Source: Lachnospiraceae bacterium oral taxon 500 (GTDB taxonomy: Bacteria; Bacillota; Clostridia; Lachnospirales; Vallitaleaceae). From it: a stretch of 64,000 bases of DNA. Shown here one piece after another: positions 18,181 through 26,326 of the stretch. The stretch spans positions 248,001 through 312,000 of the forward strand of contig CP027241.1 of assembly GCA_002999035.1 (NCBI GenBank), written 5' to 3'. The notes beneath the pieces were generated by a model that saw only the letters and a program-made list of their open reading frames with translations, was not told the origin of the DNA and did not search any database. The position numbers were made by a program, and so were the translations under genes. Within the stretch, counting starts at the first letter, position 1, and each line of letters starts with the position of its first letter.

Positions 18181-18618
18181 TCAGCGCAAAGCCAGACCTA
18201 TCTGCTCCAGCAATATCCAGCGCATCAGCTGATGCGGATACGTCATCGGGCCAAAAGAAAGCTCCCTATCCGCTCTTTTCCTCACCTCTGGCGATAAGCC
18301 AAGACTTCCGCCAATCAAAAAGCAAACCGGCTCACCCCGCAGCATGGCAGCAAACTCCCGCGGTCGAAAGGCTTTTCCCTCTAAAGTCAAAGCAATCACC
18401 CTCTCCTCCGGCCGAAGCAAACGCAGAATTCTCTCACCTTCCCCGCGCTTGACCATTTCCTTTTCCTTATCCGATAGCTCCTCCGGACACTTTTCATCAT
18501 CCACCGCTAGTAACTCTAATTTCTCCCTTTGGCGGATACGGCCAGCCTCCTGCAAGACCGCCTGATGAATATATTCTTCTTTGACCGCACCTACACTGAT
18601 AATTCGAATCATTCCCAA
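18181..18618 (-). CDS. rlmH: 23S rRNA (pseudouridine1915-N3)-methyltransferase RlmH
   Basis: The 145-residue protein is a short SPOUT methyltransferase. It opens IRIISVGAVKEEYIHQAV and has the AdoMet knot region VCFLIGGSLGLSPEV followed by LSFGPMTYPHQLMRWILLEQ, both diagnostic. It methylates pseudouridine 1915 in helix 69 of 23S rRNA. The frame can start at TTG 18618, which has GGAAGG five bases upstream, or at ATG 18612. A 31 bp hairpin (18648-18678) lies just upstream of the start. Confidence 0.95.
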   Translation of the reverse strand: MGMIRIISVGAVKEEYIHQAVLQEAGRIRQREKLELLAVDDEKCPEELSDKEKEMVKRGEGERILRLLRPEERVIALTLEGKAFRPREFAAMLRGEPVCFLIGGSLGLSPEVRKRADRELSFGPMTYPHQLMRWILLEQIGLALR

Positions 18619-19801
18619 GTCTACCTTCCTGTTATTTTACACACGAAATAGCCGCCTCACTACATCCGAGACGGCTATATTTCCGTATTCAGTTTTTTCA
18701 TTTCTTCCCTTTCCTATAAAGACTACTTTTCTTCAACGATCAAATGGATTTACTCCTATGCCGGCCAAGTATCCGAAAACCTTTCATGCCACCTATCTGG
18801 CATCCCTTATCATTAATTTGAGATTTAGCCCATGCATCTTTCCGAATGTTCCTTTACACACTCTTCATAATTGATCGTCTCTGTACCTCATTGTTACCTG
18901 AACTATCGCAGCTTCATTTTCTCAAAACAGACATCTACAGCCCGTCACTCGATCCTGTAAATAACGATATCAGAAAGCTTTTTCCTGTTTTATTATCAAG
19001 TATTCAGCCTGAGTTCTGTATGTGCTTTCTCATTTAAAGCTTCATACCTCCGTCATGTTACTTACTATGACTTCTTTCTGTAGGAATCATCTTTACTTCG
19101 ATTTCCTCTTACTCAGGTATTATCATCTTTTTGCAATCTTGGAAAACCTTATTCGTTTTCTCTTCTCTCGCATATCTATTGATAATCAAACACGCCAAAA
19201 GTTAAACGGTACAATAATTAATTCATCCACATTTCCTTATTGCTTTAACATATCAGCCGCTTTCTTTCCATCTTTCGGTTTCTCTTGAAAGTAACAACGA
19301 GGGTTTAAATCACTGCCCTTATATACCTTCTTTGGAGTTTCATCATAAAATATCACTCCTTTCCAGCTCGGTTTTCACTTACCGTCGGTTGTGAATAGTT
19401 ACCCTTCTCAAATCATCATATAACACGAAACCACATTATACAATTTATTTGATAAGAACGTTCCGGATCCGTTCTTTAATTGTATATTACAATACATATT
19501 TCAAAATGTCAATAGCCTTTTTCTTATTTTATTATTTTTTTATCTTTTCCGGAATTTCTGCTCTTTTAATTCTTTTATTCTTTCGATCTCTAATAATTTT
19601 TATATCTTTAACTGTCTTTTAATATTTTATATCTTCTTTTTCTTATTTTCTTTATATTATTCTGATTATTAACTCTCTCCGCTCACCCCCACCCGAAGTT
19701 TATTGTTTCCCGTCTTCCAACGAAGTACTATGAAAATTCCGGAGTTTTGAATTTATCCCGTCTGCAACCTATTTTATAAAATTCGAATATCCCCTTATTT
19801 T
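18619..19801. other. Long AT-rich stretch with no intact gene (possible degraded coding DNA)
   Basis: About 1.2 kb holds no convincing gene on either strand. A hairpin with arms ATAGCCGCCTC and GAGACGGCTAT lies at 18648-18678. On the minus strand near 19260-19400 a short stretch reads like protein (WKGVIFYDETPKKVYKGSD and then PRCYFQEKPKDGKKAADML) before a stop, and further broken segments follow. This suggests a decayed gene on the minus strand, which I cannot assign. From about 19480 to 19800 the DNA is almost pure A/T. The stretch ends at the IS30 relic, so it may be the edge of the mobile island. Confidence 0.4.
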
Positions 19802-20418
19802 TCAACGTTTTTTACGCCGTAATAAATATAAATGGTAAAATAAAGTGTCCGCTTTTTGGAGAGGAAGAATCGTTAGATATTGTTTCTCCAGCTTTTCGAT
19901 CTCTTTGAGCACACATTCACTTGTTTTGCTTTCCATTTTCCTTATTATCTGTTTTCTCGTCTTCCTCTCGGTCAATACCAATAAACATGCTTTGCTCGTC
20001 CTTGTTCCAACTACTGTATCCATTTCCCAATGATAGGCATTTTCTCTGTCATTGATTTCTTTTTTCCTTGTCTCTATACTTTTTCCTCCCAGCTTTTTAA
20101 TCTTTTTGGCAATTTTTTTGCTCTCATATCGTCCCTTTTTATGGTAGGGCAGATCCTTTCTGGTTAATTCTATAATTCCCTTGTTTCTTCCTTTGCTTTT
20201 CCTCATATAATTCTTGCGCTTTCTCTGGACTGTATTCATTATACTTCCTTAAATCACTTCTTAGCAGTCCTTCTACCATCCCTCGTTTGATTTCTCTGCG
20301 GATTGTTCTGGCCGATACTCCGATTCTCTCTGCTATCTCCTTTTGCTTTGTCTCCATTCTTACCATTGCCAATATTTGATTCCGTTCCGCGTGTAACTTG
20401 CCAAGATGTTTTTTCTTG
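19802..20418 (-). pseudogene. IS30 family transposase remnant (frameshifted, truncated)
   Basis: The N-terminal helix-turn-helix region reads KKKHLGKLHAERNQIL and then KEIAERIGVSARTIRREIKR, as in IS30 transposases, but the frame has no start codon (a stop lies just before it). It shifts near 20200 into a second frame that carries TRKDLPYHKKGRY and the first catalytic aspartate in HWEMDTVVGTRTSKACLLVL. Homology ends near residue LEKQY (about 19865). The rest of the DDE domain, with the second Asp and the Glu, is missing, and no terminal inverted repeats were found. It cannot encode an active transposase. Its 5' end abuts the promoter of the XRE regulator gene. Confidence 0.75.
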
Positions 20419-20443
20419 ACTTATTACTTTTTTGCGATATAAT
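20416..20443 (+). promoter_or_regulatory. Sigma-A type promoter of the XRE/toxin-like operon
   Basis: TTGACT at 20416-20421 and TATAAT at 20438-20443 are spaced by 16 bp. AAAGGAGG follows 15 bp downstream, ahead of the ATG at 20476. The -35 box lies at the broken 5' end of the IS30 relic. Confidence 0.8.
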
Positions 20444-20475
20444 CAAGTTACATTAATTGAAAGGAGGATTTCAAA

Positions 20476-20799
20476 ATGGCTATTGGGAAAAGAATAAAAG
20501 CATTGAGAGAAAATCTTTCTATTACACAAGAAGAATTAGCGAAACAGATAGGCACTACAAAGCAAAATATATATAAGTACGAAAATGAAATTGTAACAAA
20601 TATTCCTTCTGATAAAATTGAATCTCTTGCAAATATCCTTAATACCACTCCCGCCTACCTAATGGGCTGGGAAGAAGATGTCCAAGACTACACCCCACCA
20701 CAAACGATAGCGGTACACGCCACAGAAGACTTGACCGAAGAAGAACAGGAAAAAGTAAGGGAATATATCCAATTCCTTAAAATGAAGCGAGGGCTGTAA
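20476..20799 (+). CDS. XRE family transcriptional regulator (phage repressor-like)
   Basis: The 107-residue protein has an HTH_3 domain at residues 4-62 (IGKRIKALRENLSITQEELA and GTTKQNIYKYE). It then has LANILNTTPAYLMGWEED, typical of repressors of integrative elements and prophages, and an acidic C-terminus (LTEEEQEKVREYIQFLKMKRG). It should bind DNA as a dimer and likely controls its own operon. A strong promoter and AAAGGAGGATTTCAAA site precede it. The stop codon directly abuts the ATG of the toxin-like gene. Confidence 0.92.
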   Translation: MAIGKRIKALRENLSITQEELAKQIGTTKQNIYKYENEIVTNIPSDKIESLANILNTTPAYLMGWEEDVQDYTPPQTIAVHATEDLTEEEQEKVREYIQFLKMKRGL

Positions 20800-21048
20800 A
20801 TGGAGATAGTTTATTCTAAGCAAGCGGTCAAAGACTTAAAATCCATACAAAAACAAGAAGCTATCAAAATCATGGAGCAAATTGCAAAACTTCCTCTTGG
20901 CGATGTAAAAGCCTTGCAAGGTTCAGAGGGACAAAGATATCGCTTGCGCGTTGGGAGATATAGAGCTTTATTTTACTATTTGGAAAATGATATTATAATT
21001 TATAAAGTAGCACCAAGAAGCAAAATATACAAAGGAGATTACCTATGA
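20800..21048 (+). CDS. RelE/ParE family toxin-like protein
   Basis: This 82-residue basic protein has the RelE/ParE fold pattern: EIVYSKQAVKDLKSIQKQEA at the N-terminus, then LRVGRYRALFYYLEND and a C-terminal YKVAPRSKIYKGDYL. RelE members cut mRNA on the ribosome and ParE members poison gyrase; which applies here cannot be told. It starts right after the stop of the XRE regulator and overlaps the next gene by 4 bp (ATGA). The toxin-first order recalls HigBA or RelE/XRE modules, in which the regulator can act as antitoxin. Confidence 0.88.
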   Translation: MEIVYSKQAVKDLKSIQKQEAIKIMEQIAKLPLGDVKALQGSEGQRYRLRVGRYRALFYYLENDIIIYKVAPRSKIYKGDYL

Positions 21049-21248
21049 TTACAACAGCACAAAAAGAGAATGTACTAGAATTGCTTGATAAATTAGATGA
21101 TAGGGATTTCGCAATTGTTTATGGTATGATTTCCAATATGTTAAGTCTTGATGACATAGAAACTGCTGATGACTACAAGGCTTATCAAGAATCTACTAAA
21201 GAATCTGTTTTCACAAGGCACGAAGATTTATTAAAAGAACTTTTGTAA
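21045..21248 (+). CDS. Small acidic protein, probable antitoxin partner
   Basis: The 67-residue acidic protein (MITTAQKENVLELLDKLDDR, later LSLDDIETADDYKAYQE) overlaps the toxin-like gene by four bases, so the two are translationally coupled. It shows no clear DNA-binding motif. Its size, charge and position suggest a toxin-neutralising partner of the RelE-like protein. Because the upstream XRE protein could also be the antitoxin, its role is an inference. Confidence 0.72.
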   Translation: MITTAQKENVLELLDKLDDRDFAIVYGMISNMLSLDDIETADDYKAYQESTKESVFTRHEDLLKELL

Positions 21249-21276
21249 TTTTCAAAAGACGAAGCGAGGGCTGTAA

Positions 21277-21741
21277 ATGGAATTACATCAAGTAGAAGAT
21301 ATGATTCGGGCAAGGAATATCACTCTAATAAAAGATGATATTCCGGTTAGTAAATTAAAAGGGTTATATTTTGACAATACGATTATATTTGACCGTTCGC
21401 TTTCTACTTCTGCGGAAAAGATATATATATTAGCCGAAGAACTCGGCCACTATGAAACCGGCAGCATCGATATCCTCGATCAGAGCCAGATGGCCAACCG
21501 AAAACAGGAGCGGAAAGCGCACCGCTGGGCAATAAAGGAGCTTATCAGTCTTGACGATATCATCAGAGCCAGCAAGGAAGATATTCATAATTTCTTTGAA
21601 CTGGCGGAATTCTTAAACGTTACCGAGGACTTTTTGCGAGAGGAAATTGAGATTTTAAAAGAAATCTACGGCACGCATACAGAATATGACGGCAAGATTA
21701 TTCAATTTGAGCCGCTGGATGTTTGGGAAGAAAAAAGGTAA
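21277..21741 (+). CDS. ImmA/IrrE family metallopeptidase-like protein
   Basis: The 154-residue protein has the metal-site segment YILAEELGHYETGS (residues ~52-65), the AEELGH form of the ImmA/IrrE HExxH motif in which the first His is absent, as is common in element-borne members. A second region with RKAHRWAIKELI follows. ImmA proteins cleave the XRE repressor of their element after DNA damage, releasing excision genes. Here it lies in the same operon as an XRE regulator, which fits that role. The C-terminal half is helical. The GC content rises abruptly near 21,440 within the gene, perhaps a recombination join. Confidence 0.88.
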   Translation: MELHQVEDMIRARNITLIKDDIPVSKLKGLYFDNTIIFDRSLSTSAEKIYILAEELGHYETGSIDILDQSQMANRKQERKAHRWAIKELISLDDIIRASKEDIHNFFELAEFLNVTEDFLREEIEILKEIYGTHTEYDGKIIQFEPLDVWEEKR

Positions 21742-21776
21742 CTATTTTAAAAAATAAACAAAAAAGGAGATTTATC

Positions 21777-22262
21777 ATGAAAAAAAATTTAGCAATTGTA
21801 TTGAGTCTTATTATTTTTGCCGGCAGCATTTACGCCACGAATGTTATTCAGCCTATCCAAGCTGATTTAAGAGCTGATATTTCCATTGAATTAAATGGCT
21901 CTTTACTTCAACTAAAGGATGCTGCGGGAAATGCTGTTTATCCCATCAGTTATAACGGCACTACCTATCTTCCTGTTCGAGCGGTTGCCGAAAATCTTAA
22001 CTTAGATGTTCAATGGATCGGAGAAACTAATACTGTTAAACTAACCCAAAAATCCAATACCCCATCAACTGTTATTAATAAAACTACAATTATAAATAAC
22101 AGCACAACAATTCAAAACGGAAAAATCAAAGGAAACAAGAACAGTATGATTTATCATATGCCTAATGGTATGCATTATGACAAAGTTTCTGAAAAGAATG
22201 CGGTTTACTTTGATACCGAAGAAGATGCAATCAAAGCCGGTTACCGCAGAGCAGAAAATTAA
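21777..22262 (+). CDS. Small secreted protein with copper amine oxidase N-like domain
   Basis: The 161-residue protein begins MKKNLAIVLSLIIFAGSIYA, a signal peptide. It contains a copper amine oxidase N-terminal-like (stalk) domain: ISIELNGSLLQLKDAAGNAV and GTTYLPVRAVAENLNLDV at residues ~36-85. A Thr/Asn-rich segment (TVINKTTIINNSTTIQNGKI) and a tail ending in EEDAIKAGYRRAEN, which resembles the end of many wall-attached cargo proteins, complete it. The start at 21777 has an AAAAAAGGAGATTTATC site. It probably sits in the cell wall. It is carried as a passenger between the ImmA-like gene and the broken recombinase. Confidence 0.82.
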   Translation: MKKNLAIVLSLIIFAGSIYATNVIQPIQADLRADISIELNGSLLQLKDAAGNAVYPISYNGTTYLPVRAVAENLNLDVQWIGETNTVKLTQKSNTPSTVINKTTIINNSTTIQNGKIKGNKNSMIYHMPNGMHYDKVSEKNAVYFDTEEDAIKAGYRRAEN

Positions 22263-22368
22263 TTGACCGATTTGCCCAGGCCGACAAAATGGGCAGCAGA
22301 AACTAAAATAACAGCTTAAAAACTAAAATTATTTTCACTTTCACTGGTGAAACATCAAAAAATAAAAT

Positions 22369-22400
22369 GCCGTGCTGGTGCGCCAACACCTATGCACGGC
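22369..22400 (+). other. Hairpin upstream of the recombinase relic
   Basis: GCCGTGC and GCACGGC form a 7 bp stem around an 18-base loop that itself contains GGTG...CACC, about 80 bp before the recombinase start. No T-run follows. A possible -10 (TATTAT) lies between it and the gene. It may be a leader structure of the recombinase gene. Confidence 0.45.
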
Positions 22401-22484
22401 CTAGAAACCGATATACCGCAAATATATAAGTTCCTGTTTGTATTATAGCACACTTTCAGGGACTTGGAAAGGGGCTGTTTTTTT

Positions 22485-23521
22485 ATGGAAATAATCAGAG
22501 CAGCGCTTTATATCAGAGTATCAACCGAGGAACAAGTCCGGGACGGCTATTCATTGGACGCGCAAAAAGCGCATTTAATAGATGAAGCCGACCGGACAAG
22601 TGAACGGATTAAGTTTGTCTTTGACCGGAAAGTGGTCGAAAGCCAAGTGATTGGCGGTGCTTTGCCAATGGGCTACAGACGGGAAAATGGCAGATTAGTA
22701 ATTAACGAGAAAGAGGCCGAAATTGTCCGACGAGTCTTTAAACTATATATATCGCTTAGAAGTCGACGTGCGACCGCTTTTAAACTCAGCAAGGAGCTTG
22801 ACCGTAGGATAACATATCCGGTAATCGAAACCATGCTGAATAGCGAAAAATATATCGGAAAATACCGCGATAACCTCAATTACTGCCCGCCTATTATCGA
22901 CAAAGCGATTTTTGACGAGGCGCAAGCCATCATCAAAGCCAGGCCGCTTCGCTCTTATTCTGGAAAAGAAAACCATTATTTTTATATTTTTAGCGGCCTT
23001 TTAGTATGCCCTCTTGCGGTCGCACTGTCAGAGATGCGTATTATAACAGGGTTTATCGCTATTATGGTTGTCGTTATTATTTCGTTAAAAAAAATTGTTA
23101 TTTTAATAAAACGTTGAAAGAAGAAAAAATTGAAGCTTTTTTGCTGGAGAATATCGCAAACATAGCCACTCAATACAAGGTAGAATATGAATTAAGCCAG
23201 AAGAAAAAGAAAGAGCCCTCTACCAGCAAAAAGACAGTCGAGGGCAAATTGGCAAAACTTAGGGAACTATATATAAATGATTTGATAAATATTGCTGATT
23301 ACAAGCGCGAATATGATTTGTTGAATAATGAACTTAAAAAGCTTGACCTCAACGACGATAACAGCGAAAAAGATTTCAGCAATTTAGATATGCTTTGGAA
23401 CTCTGACTTTGAAAGCATGTATCATGCCTTGGACAATCTCACCAAGCGAACCCTATGGCATACTATCATTGAAAAAATCATCCTGCGGGATGATGGCGGA
23501 TTTGATATTTTTTTCAAGTAA
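22485..23521 (+). pseudogene. Large serine recombinase (resolvase/integrase), decayed
   Basis: The N-terminus has the catalytic serine motif AALYIRVSTEEQVRDGYSLD. The frame then jumps to DRTSERIKFVFDRKVVES and QVIGGALPMGYRR, so roughly 120 residues of the catalytic domain (including the SG.S and active-site Arg region) are missing. The recombinase domain continues (SRRATAFKLSKELDRRITYP). At about 23005 a single lost base breaks the zinc ribbon (it should read VCPSCG), shifting the frame. The C-terminal part (YYNRVYRYYGCRYYFVKKNC and a coiled coil) is intact in the second frame to 23521. An ancestral site-specific integrase of the island, now dead. Confidence 0.88.
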
Positions 23522-23528
23522 TTTTTTG

Positions 23529-23606
23529 CACTTGTTTAGTATTAACTACTGTTCGACGCGTCCGTAGGACGCAAGTTTTGAACAAGCACTAAAACAATAT
23601 GCGACC
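23529..23606 (+). repeat. Palindromic repeat family 1, single relic copy (long type)
   Basis: GTTCGACGCGTCC, the triloop GTA and GGACGC followed by AAGTTTTGAACAAGCACTAAAAC and ATATGCGACC match the core and right arm of the long-type repeats at 28415-28508 and 30355-30448. The left arm is largely degraded. It begins 8 bp after the stop of the recombinase relic. Confidence 0.7.
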
Positions 23607-23704
23607 GATGCCGGCAGTCCCCCATTCAACTGCCCGCCGCACCCACAAAACACAAGTTTTAACGAAGCACCCGCCCTTTTTTATTACTCAAACATAACTC
23701 CGGC

Positions 23705-23741
23705 ATAAAAAATGTACCCTATAACAAGAGTATAGAGTACA
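23705..23741 (-). terminator. Rho-independent terminator of hppA
   Basis: On the minus strand TGTACTCTATA and TATAGGGTACA form an 11 bp stem with one mismatch and a 7-base loop, followed by a run of six T. It lies about 43 bp beyond the hppA stop codon. Confidence 0.8.
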
Positions 23742-23783
23742 AAATAAAATCCCTTTATTGACACCGGTTATTTATCACTTCAA

Positions 23784-25955
23784 TTAAAAATTAAAAAAGC
23801 TAAACAAATTATACTTGCCGAAAACCGACACTAAAATCAAAGAAATAACCGACATAATCTTAATCAGAATATCCAGCGACGGCCCAACCGTATCCTTCAG
23901 CGGATCACCAACCGTATCGCCGACCACCGTCGATGCATGCACCTCACTCCCCTTGCCATGTCCCGGCAGTCCTCCCGACTCCACCAACTTCTTGGCATTA
24001 TCCCAGGCACCGCCGCTGTTTGCCGTAAAAAGCGCCAGCATAATCGCCGACATCGTCGTACCAATCAGCAAACCGCCGACAAAGTTTGCCCCGAAAATAA
24101 ACCCGGCAATAATCGGAATCGTCACCGACAACAGCGCCGGATACTTCATCTCCTTTAGCGCTCCGGCCGATGAAATCTCAATACAAGTCTTATAATCCGG
24201 CTTCTGTGTCCCATCTAAAATTCCCGGAAACTCCTTAAACTGACGGCGCACCTCAGCCACCATCTTACCGGCCGCCTTCGCTACCGCCTCTATCAAAAGA
24301 CCCGAGAAATAAAACGGCAACGCCGCGCCCACCAAAGCACCTGCTAAAGTATGCGTATCAATCATATTCAAAATCAAATCAAAACCCTGAATATCACCGG
24401 GATTACTCTGCGAGTAAAGGAAAGAAGCCAAAAGCGAAAGCGCTGCCAGCGAAGCCGAACCAATCGCAAAACCCTTGCCGATAGCCGCCGTCGTATTGCC
24501 GACCGAATCCAACTTATCCGTAATCTCCCGCACCTTGGGGTCTAATTTACTCATTTCGCTGATACCGCCGGCATTATCGGCAATCGGCCCATAGGTATCA
24601 ACTGACACCGTTGCCGCCACAAACGACAACATCCCGATCGCCGCCATCGCTACCCCATAGAGTCCGGCAAAAGCATTCGCCGCCAAAGTCGCCAGCGCCA
24701 GCACCAGCACCGGCAAAAAGGCCGATTTCATACCAATCGATAAGCCCTCGGTGATCGTCAGCGCCGTTCCCTCCAAAGAAGCCTGCGCCACCTGTTTAGT
24801 CGGTTTATAATCATAAGATGTATAATACTCCGCCAAAAATCCAATCACAATTCCGGCCACAATTCCCACCACCGCCGAATACCACGGCGAAAGCGTACCG
24901 GCTCGAAAACCCAAAGTACTGATATCCGCCTTAGAAAATAAAACATAGGTTAAAACACCGCTGCCGGCCACCGTTAAAGCCGCCGAAATCCATGTCGCAT
25001 AGTTTAGTTCCCGATGCGCTTCCTCCGATACATTGCGAACCAGAAGAGACAATACCCCTATTACGCAGCTGATCAGTCCGACCGCCGCAAATGAAACCGG
25101 ATATACAATCATGGTTTTAGCCACTTCCGCTGAAAAAGCACTGTCCGCTAAACCGCTTTTGGTATAGTAAAAATATCCGGCCAATACTCCGGCCGAAATC
25201 AAAGCTCCCACAAAAGATTCCAGGAGATCAGCCCCTAAGCCAGCCACATCACCGACATTATCGCCGACATTATCGGCAATCGTAGCCGGATTGCGCGGGT
25301 CATCCTCCGGAATATGTGCCTCGGTCTTACCAACCAGGTCTGCGCCCATATCAGCCGCCTTGGTGTAAATTCCGCCGCCAACCCGATCAAACATAGCAAT
25401 GACCGAACAACCCAAAGCATAACCGGAAATCGTCATTGTAAACGGAATAAAATTAATCCCCAGCCAGTTGTCAATAATAACAAGCTGTTCCGGCCGAAGC
25501 TGTCCCATAATTTCCCCGAAAACAAGATAGACAATCCCCAATCCCAGCAGCGCAAAGCCGCCAACCGACAGTCCCATAACCGAACCGCCCTGAAAAGCAA
25601 CCTTCAGCGTCTTGCCAAGACTCTTCGTTTCTCTCGCCCGGTTCGACACCCGGACATTGGCCAGCGTGGCAATTTTCATACCGATAAATCCAGCCGTTGC
25701 ACTCATCAGTGCACCAAGCAGGAAAGCGACCCCCACATACCACTCAACCAGTACCGCCAGAACAACGGCAATGACCACCGCAATTCTGGCAATCATCTTA
25801 TATTCATGATTAATGAAAGCCGCCGCTCCAACTTGAATCGCTTCGGCTATCTCCTGCATTACATCGGTTCCCGGACTGAGCTTCTTGACGGAATAGAAAT
25901 TATACGCCGCCAGCCCCAAAGCCAGAGCGACGGACGCAAACAATAAGAAATACAT
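23784..25955 (-). CDS. hppA: Membrane-bound ion-translocating pyrophosphatase
   Basis: The 723-residue protein has about 16 hydrophobic segments and the signature motifs of this family: GGGIYTKAADMGADLVGK, DDPRNPATIADNVGDNVGD (pyrophosphate and Mg binding, near residues 205-225), ADNAGGISEM and the C-terminal DTVGDPLKDT. The segment GNTTAAIGKGFAIGS has Ala where K+-independent enzymes have Lys, so it should be K+-dependent. It hydrolyses pyrophosphate and pumps H+ or Na+ across the membrane; the ion is not settled. Start ATG has AAAGGAGGGAAAGG. It is a single-gene unit. Confidence 0.96.
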   Translation of the reverse strand: MYFLLFASVALALGLAAYNFYSVKKLSPGTDVMQEIAEAIQVGAAAFINHEYKMIARIAVVIAVVLAVLVEWYVGVAFLLGALMSATAGFIGMKIATLANVRVSNRARETKSLGKTLKVAFQGGSVMGLSVGGFALLGLGIVYLVFGEIMGQLRPEQLVIIDNWLGINFIPFTMTISGYALGCSVIAMFDRVGGGIYTKAADMGADLVGKTEAHIPEDDPRNPATIADNVGDNVGDVAGLGADLLESFVGALISAGVLAGYFYYTKSGLADSAFSAEVAKTMIVYPVSFAAVGLISCVIGVLSLLVRNVSEEAHRELNYATWISAALTVAGSGVLTYVLFSKADISTLGFRAGTLSPWYSAVVGIVAGIVIGFLAEYYTSYDYKPTKQVAQASLEGTALTITEGLSIGMKSAFLPVLVLALATLAANAFAGLYGVAMAAIGMLSFVAATVSVDTYGPIADNAGGISEMSKLDPKVREITDKLDSVGNTTAAIGKGFAIGSASLAALSLLASFLYSQSNPGDIQGFDLILNMIDTHTLAGALVGAALPFYFSGLLIEAVAKAAGKMVAEVRRQFKEFPGILDGTQKPDYKTCIEISSAGALKEMKYPALLSVTIPIIAGFIFGANFVGGLLIGTTMSAIMLALFTANSGGAWDNAKKLVESGGLPGHGKGSEVHASTVVGDTVGDPLKDTVGPSLDILIKIMSVISLILVSVFGKYNLFSFFNF

Positions 25956-26177
25956 CCTTTCCCTCCTTTAATCAGGTTTTTGCAGCCGAACTCTACTCCC
26001 CAACGTCACAAGCCAAATCCGGCTTACAATAGATAAAATGTAAAAAGTAATTAAAAATTTTCCGAAAAATCTTTTTTATTATAACATAGTTCTCTCCAAA
26101 ATAGTATAAACTATGATAAAAATTTATCTTTTCTCTGTTTTTATGAATTTTTAAAATTATTATTATGCAAATCGCAC

Positions 26178-26203
26178 AAAAAAAGAATCCTATTTTCAGG
26201 ATC
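26178..26203 (-). terminator. Second (distal) terminator after the QGY-repeat protein gene
   Basis: On the minus strand ATCCT and AGGAT frame a small hairpin followed by TTCTTTTTTT. It lies about 60 bp beyond the stronger terminator at 26226-26260. Together with it and AT-rich DNA it fills the 371 bp gap before hppA; no gene is seen there. Confidence 0.5.
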
Positions 26204-26225
26204 CTCCACCCGCGGTAATTTGCAA

Positions 26226-26260
26226 TAAAAAAGTTCCGGCATAAAACCGAAACTTTTTTT
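26226..26260. terminator. Terminator of the QGY-repeat membrane protein gene
   Basis: AAAAAAGTTCCGG and CCGAAACTTTTTTT form a stem with one mismatch and a 7-base AT loop, with A and T runs on either side, so it can work on both strands. It lies 67 bp past the stop at 26327. Confidence 0.85.
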
Positions 26261-26326
26261 GTGAAAAAGCTATTTTAGTTCAAAATACTAATTTCCTTCA
26301 TCCGCCAGCAACAACTTTCGTACTTA

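Noticed and set aside
18581-19288. Small plus-strand open frames after rlmH
   Set aside because: No ribosome sites, biased composition, no recognisable protein pattern.
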